Shown: positions 37,254-47,071 of the stretch, piece after piece
How positions within the stretch are numbered: the stretch's first letter is position 1
Layout of the letters: each line of letters begins with the position of its first letter
Assembly: GCF_029255125.1 (NCBI RefSeq)
Contig: NZ_JAPUVR010000037.1
Coordinates: 1-60,508, forward strand
Direction: 5' to 3'
From: Accumulibacter sp.
GTDB taxonomy: Bacteria; Pseudomonadota; Gammaproteobacteria; Burkholderiales; Rhodocyclaceae
DNA: 60,508 bases
Notes under the pieces: model-generated
Told to the model about the DNA's origin: nothing
The model's database searches: none
The model's input: only the letters and a program-made list of their open reading frames with translations
Position numbers and translations under genes: made by a program

Positions 37254-38642
37254 CTAAGCATCGCGAGCAGAACGGCGTAGCGCGGCGGCACAGGCCAGCT
37301 GCCCGTCGCGTGAAAAGGCTTCGACGTTTTCTTCGATCGAGTCCAGGTCGTACAGATAGTTCACCATCATCCCATAGGATTGGCGACGCCCACGTACAGA
37401 CCAGTCAGCCTGGAAATTCAGGCGCTCGATGCGCGCGCCGTTGCCCAGGTGAAAGCGCGCCACCGGATCAACCAGCCGCCCGTCGCGGCCGGCGTTGAGC
37501 AGGTAACGCGCGGCCAGGCGACTTAGACCGTGCTGCAGTGCACGCACCAGACGCGGATCATCGGCCCAGCGATCGCCCGAAAGCAAGGTGCGCAGATCCT
37601 CGGCAGCGGCGACCGGTGCGTCGTTGGTTGTCAGATGGCGCCTGATGCGCTCGAGGTCAGCCGCGCTGAACGCCTTTTGCCACGCCTCAGGGTTCTTCTC
37701 GGCCCAGCGCCTGAACGAGGGCAGCGGCGAGAGCGTGGCGAAAGTGGTCAGCCGCGCGTAGTCACGCTTCAGTGCCTCGACCACACGCTTGAGCAGAAAG
37801 TTGCCGAAGGAAACGCCACGCAAGCCGACCTGCGTGTTCGAGATCGAATAAAAAATCGCCGTGCTGGCGCGTTGCGCGTCGAAAACCGGAGCCTGCTCAT
37901 CAAGCAGCGCCTGCACGTTATCGGCCAGGTGATCGGTCAGCGCCACCTCGACAAAGATCAGCGGCTCCATCGGCATGCGCGGATGAAAGAAGGCGTAGCA
38001 GCGGCGATCGGAGTCGAGCCGGTTTTTCAGATCGCTCCACGAGCGGATCTCGTGCACCGCTTCGTACTCGATCAGCTTCTCGAGCAGCGCCGCCGGCGAA
38101 CTCCACGTAATGCGCTGCAACTCCAGAAAGCCGACGTCAAACCATGCCCCAAGGCGGGTCTCGAGTTCGCGGTCGAGCGACTGCAGCGCCGAGTCGTGTT
38201 CGGCATAACGCAAAAGATCTGCGCGCAGGTCGACGAGAAACTTGACCCCTTGCGGCAGCGCGTTGAACTGCGTGAGTATGCGCAGACGGGGAGAGCGCAT
38301 GGCATTGCGCAGCTCCGATTCGGCCGTCCATTGCGCGTCGCTGCCAATCGCCGCCAGGTAAGCGGCGTGCGCCGTCGCAACCTGCTCGGGATCGGGCCCG
38401 AACTCGGTGGCAATCAGACGCAGAAAGCTGCTGCGCCCCTCGTCATCGAGGCGCAGATAGGTGTCGGCCAGACGGACGGCACGTTGCCTGGCCGACACCT
38501 CGCCGCCGACAGCCGTTGCGCATTCGTGCAGCAGATCGCGTGTGCGCGCCAGTTCCTTCCCTTCGAGACGACGCAAACCGCCTCCCTCAGTGAGCAAGGT
38601 GCGCACCTTGGTCAGCCCGCGGCTGACAATTCCTGCAGGCAT
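37254..38642 (-). CDS. mcd: Malonyl-CoA decarboxylase
   Basis: A 462-residue protein with the MCD helical N-terminal domain followed by the GNAT-like catalytic domain. Diagnostic segments are [68 protein letters not shown] and [22 protein letters not shown]. It converts malonyl-CoA to acetyl-CoA and CO2, counterbalancing fatty acid synthesis or using malonate. It sits between lgt and the VOC gene, all on the minus strand. Confidence 0.92.
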   Translation of the reverse strand: MPAGIVSRGLTKVRTLLTEGGGLRRLEGKELARTRDLLHECATAVGGEVSARQRAVRLADTYLRLDDEGRSSFLRLIATEFGPDPEQVATAHAAYLAAIGSDAQWTAESELRNAMRSPRLRILTQFNALPQGVKFLVDLRADLLRYAEHDSALQSLDRELETRLGAWFDVGFLELQRITWSSPAALLEKLIEYEAVHEIRSWSDLKNRLDSDRRCYAFFHPRMPMEPLIFVEVALTDHLADNVQALLDEQAPVFDAQRASTAIFYSISNTQVGLRGVSFGNFLLKRVVEALKRDYARLTTFATLSPLPSFRRWAEKNPEAWQKAFSAADLERIRRHLTTNDAPVAAAEDLRTLLSGDRWADDPRLVRALQHGLSRLAARYLLNAGRDGRLVDPVARFHLGNGARIERLNFQADWSVRGRRQSYGMMVNYLYDLDSIEENVEAFSRDGQLACAAALRRSARDA

Positions 38643-38681
38643 TCCCTTCTCCTTTGTCTTGCACCCAGTGCGCCAGACGAA

Positions 38682-39479
38682 TCAGCCAGCTCGGCGATAG
38701 GCGAAGACGAACAAAACGATTCCACCCAGGATCATGGGCAGCGACAACCACTGCCCCATGCTTACCGTGTGCGATAACCCGAAGATCCCCGCGTCGGGGG
38801 CGCGAAAATACTCGGCAAGCCAGCGAAAGACGCCGTAACCGATCAGGAAAGCCGCCGAGATCGCACCGCGCGGCGGGCTCTTGCCGGCAAATGGCCAGAG
38901 TATGGCGAACAACGCCAGCCCCTCGAAACCCGCCTGATAAAGCTGCGAGGGATGGCGCGGCAACTCATCGACGTGCGGAAAGACCATTGCCCACGGCAGG
39001 GCCGAGTCGGCAACCCTGCCCCAAAGTTCGCCGTTGATGAAATTGCCAAGGCGACCACAGGCCAGACCCAGCGGCACGAGCGGCGCGATGAAGTCGGTGA
39101 CATCGATCCAGGCGCGACCGCTCTTGCAAGCGTACAGGACCATCGCGACAAGGACGCCGAGGAAACCGCCGTGAAACGACATGCCCCCTTTCCACAGCGC
39201 GAAGATCTCGAGCGGCTGAACCAGATAATAGCCTGGCTCGTAAAACAGAACCTGTCCCAGACGGCCGCCGATGACGACGCCAAGAGCACCGTAGAACAGC
39301 AGATCGTCGAGTTGCCCGAGGGTCCACCCCTGCCTGATCACCGCAGCGTGCCCGCGGATGCGCCGCCGGCCAAGCCACCAGAACTGGGCGAAGGCGAGCA
39401 GATACATCAGCCCGTACCAGTGCACCTTGAGCGGGCCAAGCGACAGCGCCACAGGGTTGAACTGAGGATGAATCAGCAC
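38682..39479 (-). CDS. lgt: Prolipoprotein diacylglyceryl transferase
   Basis: A 265-residue inner-membrane enzyme with about seven helices that transfers diacylglycerol to lipobox cysteines, here serving Pal, the BON protein and LivK. The Lgt signature is present: [18 protein letters not shown]-like segment around residue 105, then [16 protein letters not shown] and [17 protein letters not shown]. The gene diverges from ilvD, 81 bases away. Confidence 0.94.
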   Translation of the reverse strand: MLIHPQFNPVALSLGPLKVHWYGLMYLLAFAQFWWLGRRRIRGHAAVIRQGWTLGQLDDLLFYGALGVVIGGRLGQVLFYEPGYYLVQPLEIFALWKGGMSFHGGFLGVLVAMVLYACKSGRAWIDVTDFIAPLVPLGLACGRLGNFINGELWGRVADSALPWAMVFPHVDELPRHPSQLYQAGFEGLALFAILWPFAGKSPPRGAISAAFLIGYGVFRWLAEYFRAPDAGIFGLSHTVSMGQWLSLPMILGGIVLFVFAYRRAG

Positions 39480-39560
39480 GCCGGTAACACCTCAGAGCTT
39501 TCGGATAGAATCCCGATTATATCCTTCCCACCTTCGAGCGCGCTCGCCTGGAGACCTGCC

Positions 39561-41417
39561 ATGCCCCACTATCGTTCCCGTACCTCCACCCATGGCCGCA
39601 ACATGGCCGGCGCGCGCGCGCTCTGGCGGGCAACCGGAATGCGCGACGGTGACTTCGGGAAGCCGATCGTCGCCGTCGTCAATTCGTTCACCCAGTTCGT
39701 CCCCGGCCATGTCCACCTCAAGGATCTCGGACAACTGGTCGCGCGCGAGATCGAGGCGGCGGGCGGAATTGCCAAGGAATTCAATACCATCGCGATCGAC
39801 GATGGAATCGCCATGGGACACGACGGAATGCTCTACTCGCTGCCTTCACGCGATCTGATCGCCGACTCGGTCGAGTACATGGTCAATGCGCATTGCGCCG
39901 ATGCAATGGTCTGCATTTCCAATTGCGACAAGATCACGCCCGGCATGCTGCTCGCCGCGCTGCGGGTCAACATACCGACGATCTTCGTGTCGGGTGGCCC
40001 GATGGAAGCCGGCAAGGTGAACTGGGGAGGCAAGCTGATTGCCGTAGACCTCGTTGACGCAATGGTCAAGGGCGCAGACACCGCATGCTCGGACGAGGAA
40101 GTGGACTCGTTCGAACGATCCGCTTGCCCGACTTGCGGCTCTTGCTCGGGCATGTTTACCGCCAATTCGATGAACTGCCTGACCGAAGCGCTGGGTTTCT
40201 CGCTGCCCGGCAACGGGACTCTGCTGGCCACCCACGCCGAGCGCAGAAATCTGTTCGTCCAGGCCGGCCGACGCGTCGTTGCGCTTTGCCGGCGCTACTA
40301 CGAGGACGACGACACTTCCGTGCTGCCACGCGCGATCGGCAGCTTCGCCGCTTTCGAGAACGCCATGGCGCTGGACGTTTCGATGGGCGGTTCGACGAAT
40401 ACCGTCCTGCATATCCTGGCGGCGGCGCGCGAAGCCGGCGTCAACTTCACGATGGCAGACATCGATCGCATCTCGCGCCGGGTTCCCTGCCTGGCCAAGG
40501 TCGCTCCGGCAACACCCGACTACCATATCGAGGACGTGCACCGCGCCGGCGGAATTTTCGGCCTGCTCGGCGAGCTCGAACGCGCCGGCTTGATTCATCG
40601 TGACGTTCCAACGGTGCATGCGAGCAGCCTGGGCGAAGCGATCGATGCCTGGGATGTGCGGCGCACGCAGGATCGGCAGGTGATCGATTTCTTCAAGGCA
40701 GCGCCCGGCGGGATTCCGACGCAGACGGCGTTCTCCCAGGACCGGCGCTTCCCGGAACTCGACCTCGACCGAACTCGCGGTTGTATCCGCAGCCAAGCCA
40801 ATGCCTATTCGCAGGATGGCGGCCTCGCCGTTCTTTACGGCAACATTGCACGCGACGGTTGCATCGTCAAGACTGCCGGAGTCGACGAGAGCATCTGGCT
40901 GTTCCGCGGCACGGCACGCGTCTTCGAAAGTCAGGACGACGCCGTGCACGCCATCCTGGGCGATCAGGTCAAGCCGGGAGATGTGGTCGTGATTCGTTAC
41001 GAAGGGCCGAAAGGCGGACCCGGAATGCAGGAAATGCTTTATCCGACCTCGTACCTGAAGGCGAAGGGACTGGGCAAGGTCTGCGCCTTGCTCACCGACG
41101 GGCGCTTCTCGGGCGGAACTTCCGGGCTGTCGATCGGACACGTTTCGCCGGAAGCCGCCGAAGGTGGCGCGCTCGCCTTGGTGCTTGACGGCGATATGAT
41201 CGAAATCGATATCCCGCAACGTCGCATTCACCTCGCGCTCGAAGACGACGAGCTGGCAGCCCGCCGAGCAACCATGCTGGCGCGTGGCAACGCCGCCTGG
41301 CAGCCGGCGGTTGCCCGCCAGCGTGTCGTTTCGCACGCGCTGCAGGTCTATGCACTGCTCGCTACCTCGGCGGCAACCGGGGCCGTACGCGATATCGGGC
41401 AGATCCAGGGACGCTGA
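39561..41417 (+). CDS. ilvD: Dihydroxy-acid dehydratase
   Basis: A 618-residue Fe-S dehydratase for valine, leucine and isoleucine synthesis. Cluster cysteines are seen in [16 protein letters not shown] and [20 protein letters not shown], with the second family signature [22 protein letters not shown] near the C-terminus. The start is the ATG at 39561 ([19 protein letters not shown]), the family's conserved beginning; the open frame extending back to 38952 is an antisense artefact over lgt. A TAGAAT hexamer (39506-39511) lies in the divergent gap and may be its -10. Confidence 0.95.
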   Translation: MPHYRSRTSTHGRNMAGARALWRATGMRDGDFGKPIVAVVNSFTQFVPGHVHLKDLGQLVAREIEAAGGIAKEFNTIAIDDGIAMGHDGMLYSLPSRDLIADSVEYMVNAHCADAMVCISNCDKITPGMLLAALRVNIPTIFVSGGPMEAGKVNWGGKLIAVDLVDAMVKGADTACSDEEVDSFERSACPTCGSCSGMFTANSMNCLTEALGFSLPGNGTLLATHAERRNLFVQAGRRVVALCRRYYEDDDTSVLPRAIGSFAAFENAMALDVSMGGSTNTVLHILAAAREAGVNFTMADIDRISRRVPCLAKVAPATPDYHIEDVHRAGGIFGLLGELERAGLIHRDVPTVHASSLGEAIDAWDVRRTQDRQVIDFFKAAPGGIPTQTAFSQDRRFPELDLDRTRGCIRSQANAYSQDGGLAVLYGNIARDGCIVKTAGVDESIWLFRGTARVFESQDDAVHAILGDQVKPGDVVVIRYEGPKGGPGMQEMLYPTSYLKAKGLGKVCALLTDGRFSGGTSGLSIGHVSPEAAEGGALALVLDGDMIEIDIPQRRIHLALEDDELAARRATMLARGNAAWQPAVARQRVVSHALQVYALLATSAATGAVRDIGQIQGR

Positions 41418-41621
41418 TCGGCGCGCGCGAGCCGGAGCGCGCGGCGAGGCCTCCGGCGGTCGAGCGTCTCGCCCACAGCAAAGCGTCAACGAGGGCAGAT
41501 CAGGTGCGTTTAGCGGCTGGTGGTAGGCGCTTGCGGCAAGGCAGGTCAACAGTCTTCCCAACTTGCCCGAAGTGAAATACTATCCGACTGTTTCAACCCA
41601 CCCATCCGAACGGAGTAAAGC

Positions 41622-41927
41622 ATGAAAGCGATCCACGTGTGCCTGCTGGCTGCGGCCGGCATCCTGTCTGCCGGCGTCGCCCAGGCCGATGAAGCCTTGG
41701 CCAAATCAAAGAACTGCCTGTCGTGCCACGCCATCGACAAGAAACTGGTCGGCCCGGCCTACAAGGACGTCGCGAAGAAGTACACGGCCAAAGACGAGGC
41801 GATGCTGGCGGAGAAGGTGATCAAGGGTGGCAAGGGCGTATGGGGTCAAGTACCGATGCCGCCAAACGCTACCGTCAAGCCGGAAGAAGCCACCAAACTG
41901 GTCAAGTGGATCCTCAGCCAGAAGTAA
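41622..41927 (+). CDS. Small periplasmic cytochrome c (c551/c552-like)
   Basis: A 101-residue class I cytochrome c: signal peptide to about residue 22 (AQA/DE), heme motif CLSCH, and the distal Met in WGQVPMPPN with the C-terminal helix LVKWILSQK. It is an electron shuttle to a terminal oxidase or denitrification reductase; the partner is not in the window. A terminator follows 19 bases later, so it is monocistronic. Confidence 0.93.
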   Translation: MKAIHVCLLAAAGILSAGVAQADEALAKSKNCLSCHAIDKKLVGPAYKDVAKKYTAKDEAMLAEKVIKGGKGVWGQVPMPPNATVKPEEATKLVKWILSQK

Positions 41928-41946
41928 TCTTCGGCGCGACAAGAAG

Positions 41947-41971
41947 ACCGGCCGCTGGCCGGTTTTTTGTT
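41947..41971 (+). terminator. Rho-independent terminator after the cytochrome c gene
   Basis: A 7-bp perfect stem (ACCGGCC with GGCCGGT) with a 3-base loop, followed by a T-rich run (TTTTTGTTTTT). Confidence 0.9.
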
Positions 41972-42020
41972 TTTATGCCTCCAGACCAGCAGGCGCAGCG
42001 CTCGCACCGCCACGCGCATG

Positions 42021-42049
42021 TTGACAAGGTCATGATGTGCTTGGACAAT
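42021..42049 (+). promoter_or_regulatory. Sigma-70 type promoter of livK
   Basis: A perfect TTGACA (42021-42026) and GACAAT (42044-42049) are separated by 17 bases, 47 bases before the livK start. Confidence 0.65.
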
Positions 42050-42096
42050 CGCCCGTTCGCCATCCCAGTAACACCACAACATTGGAGGTAAAACTC

Positions 42097-43362
42097 ATGG
42101 ACCATGTACGTATTCCCGGTGTACTTGTCGTTCTGGCTGCTTCGCTGGCGGTGATTGGCTGTGGCAAGAAGGAAGAACCCAAGGCTGTCGCCCCAGCTCC
42201 CGCGCCGGCCGCCGCGGCGCCCGCACCGAAGCCCGAAATGGTCGTCAAGATCGGCCATGTCGCCCCGCTGACCGGTCCCATCGCGCACCTCGGAAAGGAC
42301 AACGAGAACGGTGCACGCCTCGCGGTCGACGATGCCAATGCCAAGAAGATCGAGATCGACGGCAAGGTCATCAAGTTCGAGTTGCTCGGCGAGGACGATC
42401 AGGCTGATCCGAAGACGGGTACGGTCGTCGCACAGAAGCTGGTCGATGCCAAGGTCGCGGGCGTCGTCGGTCACCTGAACTCGGGTACGACGATCCCCGC
42501 CTCGGCAATCTACAATCAGGCGGGTCTACCGCAGATTTCGCCCTCGGCAACCAATCCGAAGTACACCCAGCAGGGCTTCAAGACGACCTTCCGCGTCATG
42601 GCAAACGACATTCAGCAGGGTTCGGTCGTCGGCACCTACGCGGCGAAGGATATGGGCGCGAAGAAGATCGCCATCATCGATGACCGTACGGCCTATGGTC
42701 AGGGCTTGGCGGACGAGGTCGAGAAGGCCGCCAAGGAAGCCGGCGCCAACATCGTCGCGCGTGAATTCACCAATGACAAAGCGACTGATTTCAAAGCCAT
42801 TCTGACCAAGATCAAGGCGAAGAACCCGGATGTGATCTTCCTCGGCGGAATGGATGCGGTCGGCGGACCCATGCTCAAGCAGATGAAGGAACTGGGCATC
42901 AAGGCGAAGTTCACCACGGGTGACGGCGGCTGCTCGCCCGAGTTGATCAAACTGGCCGGGCCTGCGTCGGAAGGCGTCATCTGCACACAGGCCGGTCTGC
43001 CGGTCGACAAGCTGCCCAATGGCCAGAAATTCGTCGAAGATTTCACCAAGAAGTATGGGCAAATCCAGATCTATTCGCCGTACAGCTACGATGCCGTGAT
43101 GGTGCTGATCGATTCGATGAAGCGTGCCAACTCGGTCGATCCGGCCAAGTACCTGGCGGAAGTCGGCAAGACGAGCTATGACGGCGTGACCGGCAAGATC
43201 GTTTTTGACGAGAAGGGCGACATCAAGAACGGTGCAATTACCGTTTTCGAAATCAAGGACGGCAAGCTGGTCACCCTGAAGACTGAAGGCGGGACGGCGG
43301 CGGCCGCACCGGCGCCGGCCGCTGCGCCCGCTGCAGCGCCAGCACCGGAAGCGAAGAAGTAA
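42097..43362 (+). CDS. livK: Branched-chain amino acid ABC transporter substrate-binding lipoprotein
   Basis: A 421-residue type I periplasmic binding protein. The signal ends in a lipobox-like VIGC, so it is probably membrane-anchored. An Ala/Pro linker (about residues 30-46) leads into the binding core (VVKIGHVAPLTGPIAHLGKDNENGARLAVDDAN, VVGHLNSGTTIPASAIYNQAGLPQISPSATNPKYTQ, IDDRTAYGQGLADEVEKAAKEAGA). It ends in a second Ala/Pro-rich tail of about 25 residues. GGAGGT precedes the ATG. The amino acid specificity is inferred from the operon, not proven. Confidence 0.92.
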   Translation: MDHVRIPGVLVVLAASLAVIGCGKKEEPKAVAPAPAPAAAAPAPKPEMVVKIGHVAPLTGPIAHLGKDNENGARLAVDDANAKKIEIDGKVIKFELLGEDDQADPKTGTVVAQKLVDAKVAGVVGHLNSGTTIPASAIYNQAGLPQISPSATNPKYTQQGFKTTFRVMANDIQQGSVVGTYAAKDMGAKKIAIIDDRTAYGQGLADEVEKAAKEAGANIVAREFTNDKATDFKAILTKIKAKNPDVIFLGGMDAVGGPMLKQMKELGIKAKFTTGDGGCSPELIKLAGPASEGVICTQAGLPVDKLPNGQKFVEDFTKKYGQIQIYSPYSYDAVMVLIDSMKRANSVDPAKYLAEVGKTSYDGVTGKIVFDEKGDIKNGAITVFEIKDGKLVTLKTEGGTAAAAPAPAAAPAAAPAPEAKK

Positions 43363-43403
43363 CCTGCTCGCAAGCGAAGCTCCGGACAAGCTTCACAGCG
43401 CGC

Positions 43404-43428
43404 GGCACGGCAGCAAGGCTGCCGTGCC
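43404..43428 (+). promoter_or_regulatory. Strong hairpin between livK and livH
   Basis: An 11-bp perfect stem (43404-43414 with 43418-43428) with a 3-base loop and no T-run sits in the 204-base gap between livK and livH. It probably stabilises the livK 3' end or attenuates read-through so that the binding protein is made in excess. Confidence 0.6.
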
Positions 43429-43566
43429 TGCGCTTGTTGCCGGCTGGCGGCAACTGACCGGGTATGCCTTGCACGCCCGCCACCACTCTCCGACAGCGTT
43501 CGGCGGAACGCTGGCGGTCGAGGCAGGAAGCCTGAAACGCGATCATCTGGTGCAAAAAATCTGACC

Positions 43567-44490
43567 ATGGATACTCTCATCCAGCAACTGATCAACGGCG
43601 TCACGCTGGGCGCTGTCTATGCCCTCGTTGCCCTGGGTTACACAATGGTCTACGGCATCATCGGGCTGATCAACTTCGCACACGGCGAAGTCGTGATGAT
43701 CGGCACGATGGTCGCCTTCACAGTCATCGTCTCGCTGGCCGGTTCGGGAATGCCGCCCTTGCTGGTCCTCGCCCTCGGACTGGCCGTGTCGACGCTGGTC
43801 TGCATGGTGCTGGGCTGGGCGCTCGAACGTGTCGCCTATCGCCCGCTGCGCCACGCGCCGAGGTTGACGCCGCTGATTACCGCAATCGGCATGTCGATCG
43901 TCCTGCAGAACGTGGCGATGATCATCTGGGGCCGCAACTACATTACCTTTCCCCCGATGATCAACAAACAAATTTACGACCTGGGTGGCGCGAGCTTCAC
44001 CAACGTTCAGGTGTCGATCGTCTTTCTCGCCGCGCTCATGATGATCGGCCTGATCTATCTGGTACACCGCACGCGAATCGGCATGGCCATGCGCGCAACG
44101 GCACAGAATCCGCAGGTTGCGTCGCTGATGGGGGTGGATATCAATCGCGTGATTGCCATGGCCTTCGTCATCGGCTCGGCCTTGGGCGCCATTGCCGGCT
44201 GCATGGTCGGCTCCTACTACGAGATCGCCCACTACCAGATGGGCTTCATGCTTGGCCTGAAGGCGTTTACCGCAGCCGTTCTCGGCGGCATCGGCAACCT
44301 CGCCGGAGCGATGGCCGGCGGATTGCTGCTCGGCATCATCGAGGCGCTCGGTGCCGGTTATATCGGCGATCTGACCGGCGATTTCCTCGGTAGCCATTAT
44401 CAGGACATTTTTGCTTTCATCGTCCTCATCATCGTCCTGATGTTTCGTCCATCGGGTCTGTTTGGCGAGCGCACCGGAGATCGGGCATGA
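43567..44490 (+). CDS. livH: Branched-chain amino acid ABC transporter permease LivH
   Basis: A 307-residue membrane protein with about eight helices and the LivH pattern (QQLINGVTLGAVYALVALGYTMVYGIIGLINFAHGEV, GMAMRATAQNPQVASLMGVDINRVIAMAFVIGSALGAIAG, LGGIGNLAGAMAGGLLLGIIEALGAGY). It forms the pore with LivM. Its end overlaps livM by four bases. Confidence 0.94.
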   Translation: MDTLIQQLINGVTLGAVYALVALGYTMVYGIIGLINFAHGEVVMIGTMVAFTVIVSLAGSGMPPLLVLALGLAVSTLVCMVLGWALERVAYRPLRHAPRLTPLITAIGMSIVLQNVAMIIWGRNYITFPPMINKQIYDLGGASFTNVQVSIVFLAALMMIGLIYLVHRTRIGMAMRATAQNPQVASLMGVDINRVIAMAFVIGSALGAIAGCMVGSYYEIAHYQMGFMLGLKAFTAAVLGGIGNLAGAMAGGLLLGIIEALGAGYIGDLTGDFLGSHYQDIFAFIVLIIVLMFRPSGLFGERTGDRA

Positions 44491-45560
44491 GCACTGCGAT
44501 CAAATCCCTGGCGCGGCATCAGCATTGGCTGGCTCTGCTGGTGGTCGGCGTCGTACTCCTCCTCGTGCCTTTCGTTGCCGCTCTCGGCGGGCAGGCCTGG
44601 GTACGCATCGCCAACTTCGCCATTCTTTACGTTTTTCTGGCGCTCGGCCTGAATATCGTCGTCGGTTACGCAGGCTTGCTCGACCTCGGCTATGTTGCGT
44701 TCTATGCCGTGGGCGCCTACACCTATGCCCTGCTTGCCTCACCGCACTTTGCCATTCACCTGCCGTTCTGGGTGATCCTGCCGCTTGGCGCGGGGTTGGC
44801 GTGCGTCTTCGGCGTCCTGCTCGGAGCGCCGACGCTCAAGCTGCGCGGTGACTATCTGGCAATCGTCACCCTCGGTTTCGGGGAAATCATCCGTATCTTC
44901 ATGAACAACCTGAATGCGCCAGTGAACATCACGAACGGCGCCCAGGGAATCACTCTGATCGATCCAATCCGCATCGGCGGTTTCTCGCTGTCACAAAGCA
45001 GCACCTTCCTGGGCGTGACGCTGAGTGGACCGCAGAAGTACTACTTCTTGCTCGTTGGTCTGGCCATTCTGGTCATCGTGATCAACATTCGCCTGCAGGA
45101 TTCCCGCATCGGTCGCGCCTGGCAGGCGATACGCGAGGACGAGGTTGCAGCCAAAGCGTGTGGCATCAATACGCGCAACATCAAGCTGCTCGCTTTTGCC
45201 ATGGGCGCTTCGTTTGGCGGAATCGCTGGTGGCGTCTTCTCCGCCATGCAGGGCTTCGTCAGCCCGGAGAGTTTCTCGCTGATGGAGTCGATCACCATCC
45301 TGGCCATGGTTGTCCTGGGCGGCATGGGGCATATCCCCGGCGTAATTCTTGGTGCCGTCCTCCTGACCGGCTTGCCGGAAGCGCTACGCTACGGGATAGA
45401 GCCTCTTCAGAAGATGGTTTTCGGCCGCCTGCTGATTGACCCGGAGAGTCTGCGAATGCTCGTTTTTGGTCTGGCTCTGGTGCTGGTCATGCGTTTTCGC
45501 CCGGCCGGACTGTGGCCGTCACCACAGCGGCGGCGCGAGTTGTCCGAGAGCACGGATTGA
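44487..45560 (+). CDS. livM: Branched-chain amino acid ABC transporter permease LivM
   Basis: A 357-residue membrane protein with about ten helices: ALGLNIVVGYAGLLDLGYVAFYAVGAYTYALL, APTLKLRGDYLAIVTLGFGEIIRI, RIGRAWQAIREDEVAAKACGINTRNIKLLAFAMGASFGGIAG and LGGMGHIPGVILGAVLL match LivM. It is coupled to livH (ATGA) and ends two bases before livG. Confidence 0.94.
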   Translation: MSTAIKSLARHQHWLALLVVGVVLLLVPFVAALGGQAWVRIANFAILYVFLALGLNIVVGYAGLLDLGYVAFYAVGAYTYALLASPHFAIHLPFWVILPLGAGLACVFGVLLGAPTLKLRGDYLAIVTLGFGEIIRIFMNNLNAPVNITNGAQGITLIDPIRIGGFSLSQSSTFLGVTLSGPQKYYFLLVGLAILVIVINIRLQDSRIGRAWQAIREDEVAAKACGINTRNIKLLAFAMGASFGGIAGGVFSAMQGFVSPESFSLMESITILAMVVLGGMGHIPGVILGAVLLTGLPEALRYGIEPLQKMVFGRLLIDPESLRMLVFGLALVLVMRFRPAGLWPSPQRRRELSESTD

Positions 45561-45562
45561 CC

Positions 45563-46339
45563 ATGAGCGCGCAACAGGTTCTCCTTGAAGCACATGCTGT
45601 GGCCAAGCACTTCGGCGGCGTCAAGGCGCTGCACGATGTTTCGCTGACGATTCGGCGAGGCGAAATCTACGGCCTGATCGGGCCAAACGGCGCTGGCAAG
45701 ACGACCTTTTTCAACTGTCTGACCGGTCTGTACAAGAACGAAAGCGGGCACTTCGTCTTCGACGGCGCACGCCTCGCGGCGGACGCTCCGCACAAGGCAG
45801 CAGAGGTCGGAATCGCCCGCACCTTCCAGAACATTCGCCTGTTTGGCAACATGACGGCGATCGAGAACGTCATGGTTGGACGCCACTTGCGAACGCGCGC
45901 CGGCGTCCTCGGGGCGATCACCCGCAACGCTTCGACGCGCGCCGAAGAAGCGGCAATCGCTCGTCGTGCGGAAGAACTCCTGCACTATGTCGGCATCCAC
46001 GAACGCGCGCACGACTACGCCAAGAACCTGTCCTACGGCGATCAGCGCCGCCTGGAGATTGCCCGCGCGCTCGCCACCGAACCGAAGTTGCTTGCCCTCG
46101 ACGAGCCGGCCGCCGGCATGAACGGGACGGAAACCGACGCCCTGCGCGTCCTGGTCGAGGGAATCTGCCGAGATGGAGTGACCGTCCTGCTGATTGAACA
46201 CGACGTAAAACTGGTGATGGGGCTGTGCGGACGAGTGGCCGTGCTCGACTATGGCGAGAAGATCTGCGAGGACGTGCCGGCGGTCGTACAACGTGATCCG
46301 CGCGTCATCGAGGCTTATCTTGGCGGTTCACTGGCCTGA
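45563..46339 (+). CDS. livG: Branched-chain amino acid ABC transporter ATPase LivG
   Basis: A 258-residue ABC ATPase: Walker A IGPNGAGKTTFFNCLTG, ARTFQNIRLFGNMTAIENVMVG (Q-loop), signature NLSYGDQRRLEIARAL, Walker B LLALDEPAAGMNGTE, switch His in LIEHDVKLVMGLC. The start at 45563 (MSAQQVLLEA) is two bases after the livM stop; the open frame further upstream overlaps livM. Confidence 0.94.
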   Translation: MSAQQVLLEAHAVAKHFGGVKALHDVSLTIRRGEIYGLIGPNGAGKTTFFNCLTGLYKNESGHFVFDGARLAADAPHKAAEVGIARTFQNIRLFGNMTAIENVMVGRHLRTRAGVLGAITRNASTRAEEAAIARRAEELLHYVGIHERAHDYAKNLSYGDQRRLEIARALATEPKLLALDEPAAGMNGTETDALRVLVEGICRDGVTVLLIEHDVKLVMGLCGRVAVLDYGEKICEDVPAVVQRDPRVIEAYLGGSLA

Positions 46340-46354
46340 AGAAACGGATCAGAT

Positions 46355-47059
46355 ATGCTTGAAGTCAATGGCTTGCGCGTTTCCTACGGGGGAATTCAGG
46401 CGGTTCGCGGAATCAGCTTTCATGTCGACGAAGGCGAGATGGTGGCCCTGATCGGTGCCAACGGCGCCGGCAAGAGCAGCACGCTGCGCGCGCTCGCCCG
46501 ACTGGTCAATCCGGTCGGTGGAAATGTGCGATACCGTGGCAAGGAGCTTCTCTCGCTGCCCGCCCATCAGTTGGTGGCGGAAGGCATCGCGCTCGTCCCG
46601 GAAGGGCGAGGCATCTTCCCACGCATGACGACGAGCGAGAATCTGCGCATGGGCGCTTTCAGCCGGAACGACAAGCAGGCGGTCGAACGCGACCTTGAAC
46701 ACGTGTTCAGCCTCTTTCCGCGCCTTGCCGAACGCGCGCAGCAGGTCGCCGGGACCCTGTCCGGTGGCGAACAGCAGATGCTGGCAATTGGTCGTGCGCT
46801 GATGAGCCAGCCCAAGCTGATGCTGCTCGACGAGCCATCGATGGGCTTGGCGCCGATCATGGTGCAGAAGATCTTCGAGGTGATCCGCACGGTCGCCAGC
46901 CAGGGGATGACCATCCTGCTCATCGAGCAGAACGCCAAACTGGCGCTGGAAGTGAGTCAACGAGGCTACGTCATGGAGAGCGGCACGATCAGTCTTACCG
47001 AAGAATCGGCCAAACTGCTCGCCGACCCCAAGGTGAGAGCCGCTTACCTCGGCGAGTGA
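46355..47059 (+). CDS. livF: Branched-chain amino acid ABC transporter ATPase LivF
   Basis: A 234-residue ABC ATPase, the second nucleotide-binding subunit: MLEVNGLRVSYGGIQAVRGISF, Walker A IGANGAGKSSTLRAL, LVPEGRGIFPRMTTSENLRMGAF, signature TLSGGEQQMLAIGRALMSQPKLMLLDEPSMGLAP. It closes the liv operon and is convergent with the HDOD gene 12 bases away; no terminator is visible there. Confidence 0.94.
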   Translation: MLEVNGLRVSYGGIQAVRGISFHVDEGEMVALIGANGAGKSSTLRALARLVNPVGGNVRYRGKELLSLPAHQLVAEGIALVPEGRGIFPRMTTSENLRMGAFSRNDKQAVERDLEHVFSLFPRLAERAQQVAGTLSGGEQQMLAIGRALMSQPKLMLLDEPSMGLAPIMVQKIFEVIRTVASQGMTILLIEQNAKLALEVSQRGYVMESGTISLTEESAKLLADPKVRAAYLGE

Positions 47060-47071
47060 CTCGCCGCGCGC

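Noticed and set aside
38952-39560. N-terminal extension of ilvD by about 200 codons
   Set aside because: The extension covers lgt on the opposite strand, and the conserved IlvD beginning [12 protein letters not shown] coincides with the ATG at 39561.
39846-41561. 571-codon minus-strand frame over ilvD
   Set aside because: It is the antisense shadow of ilvD, whose catalytic motifs and start are unambiguous.
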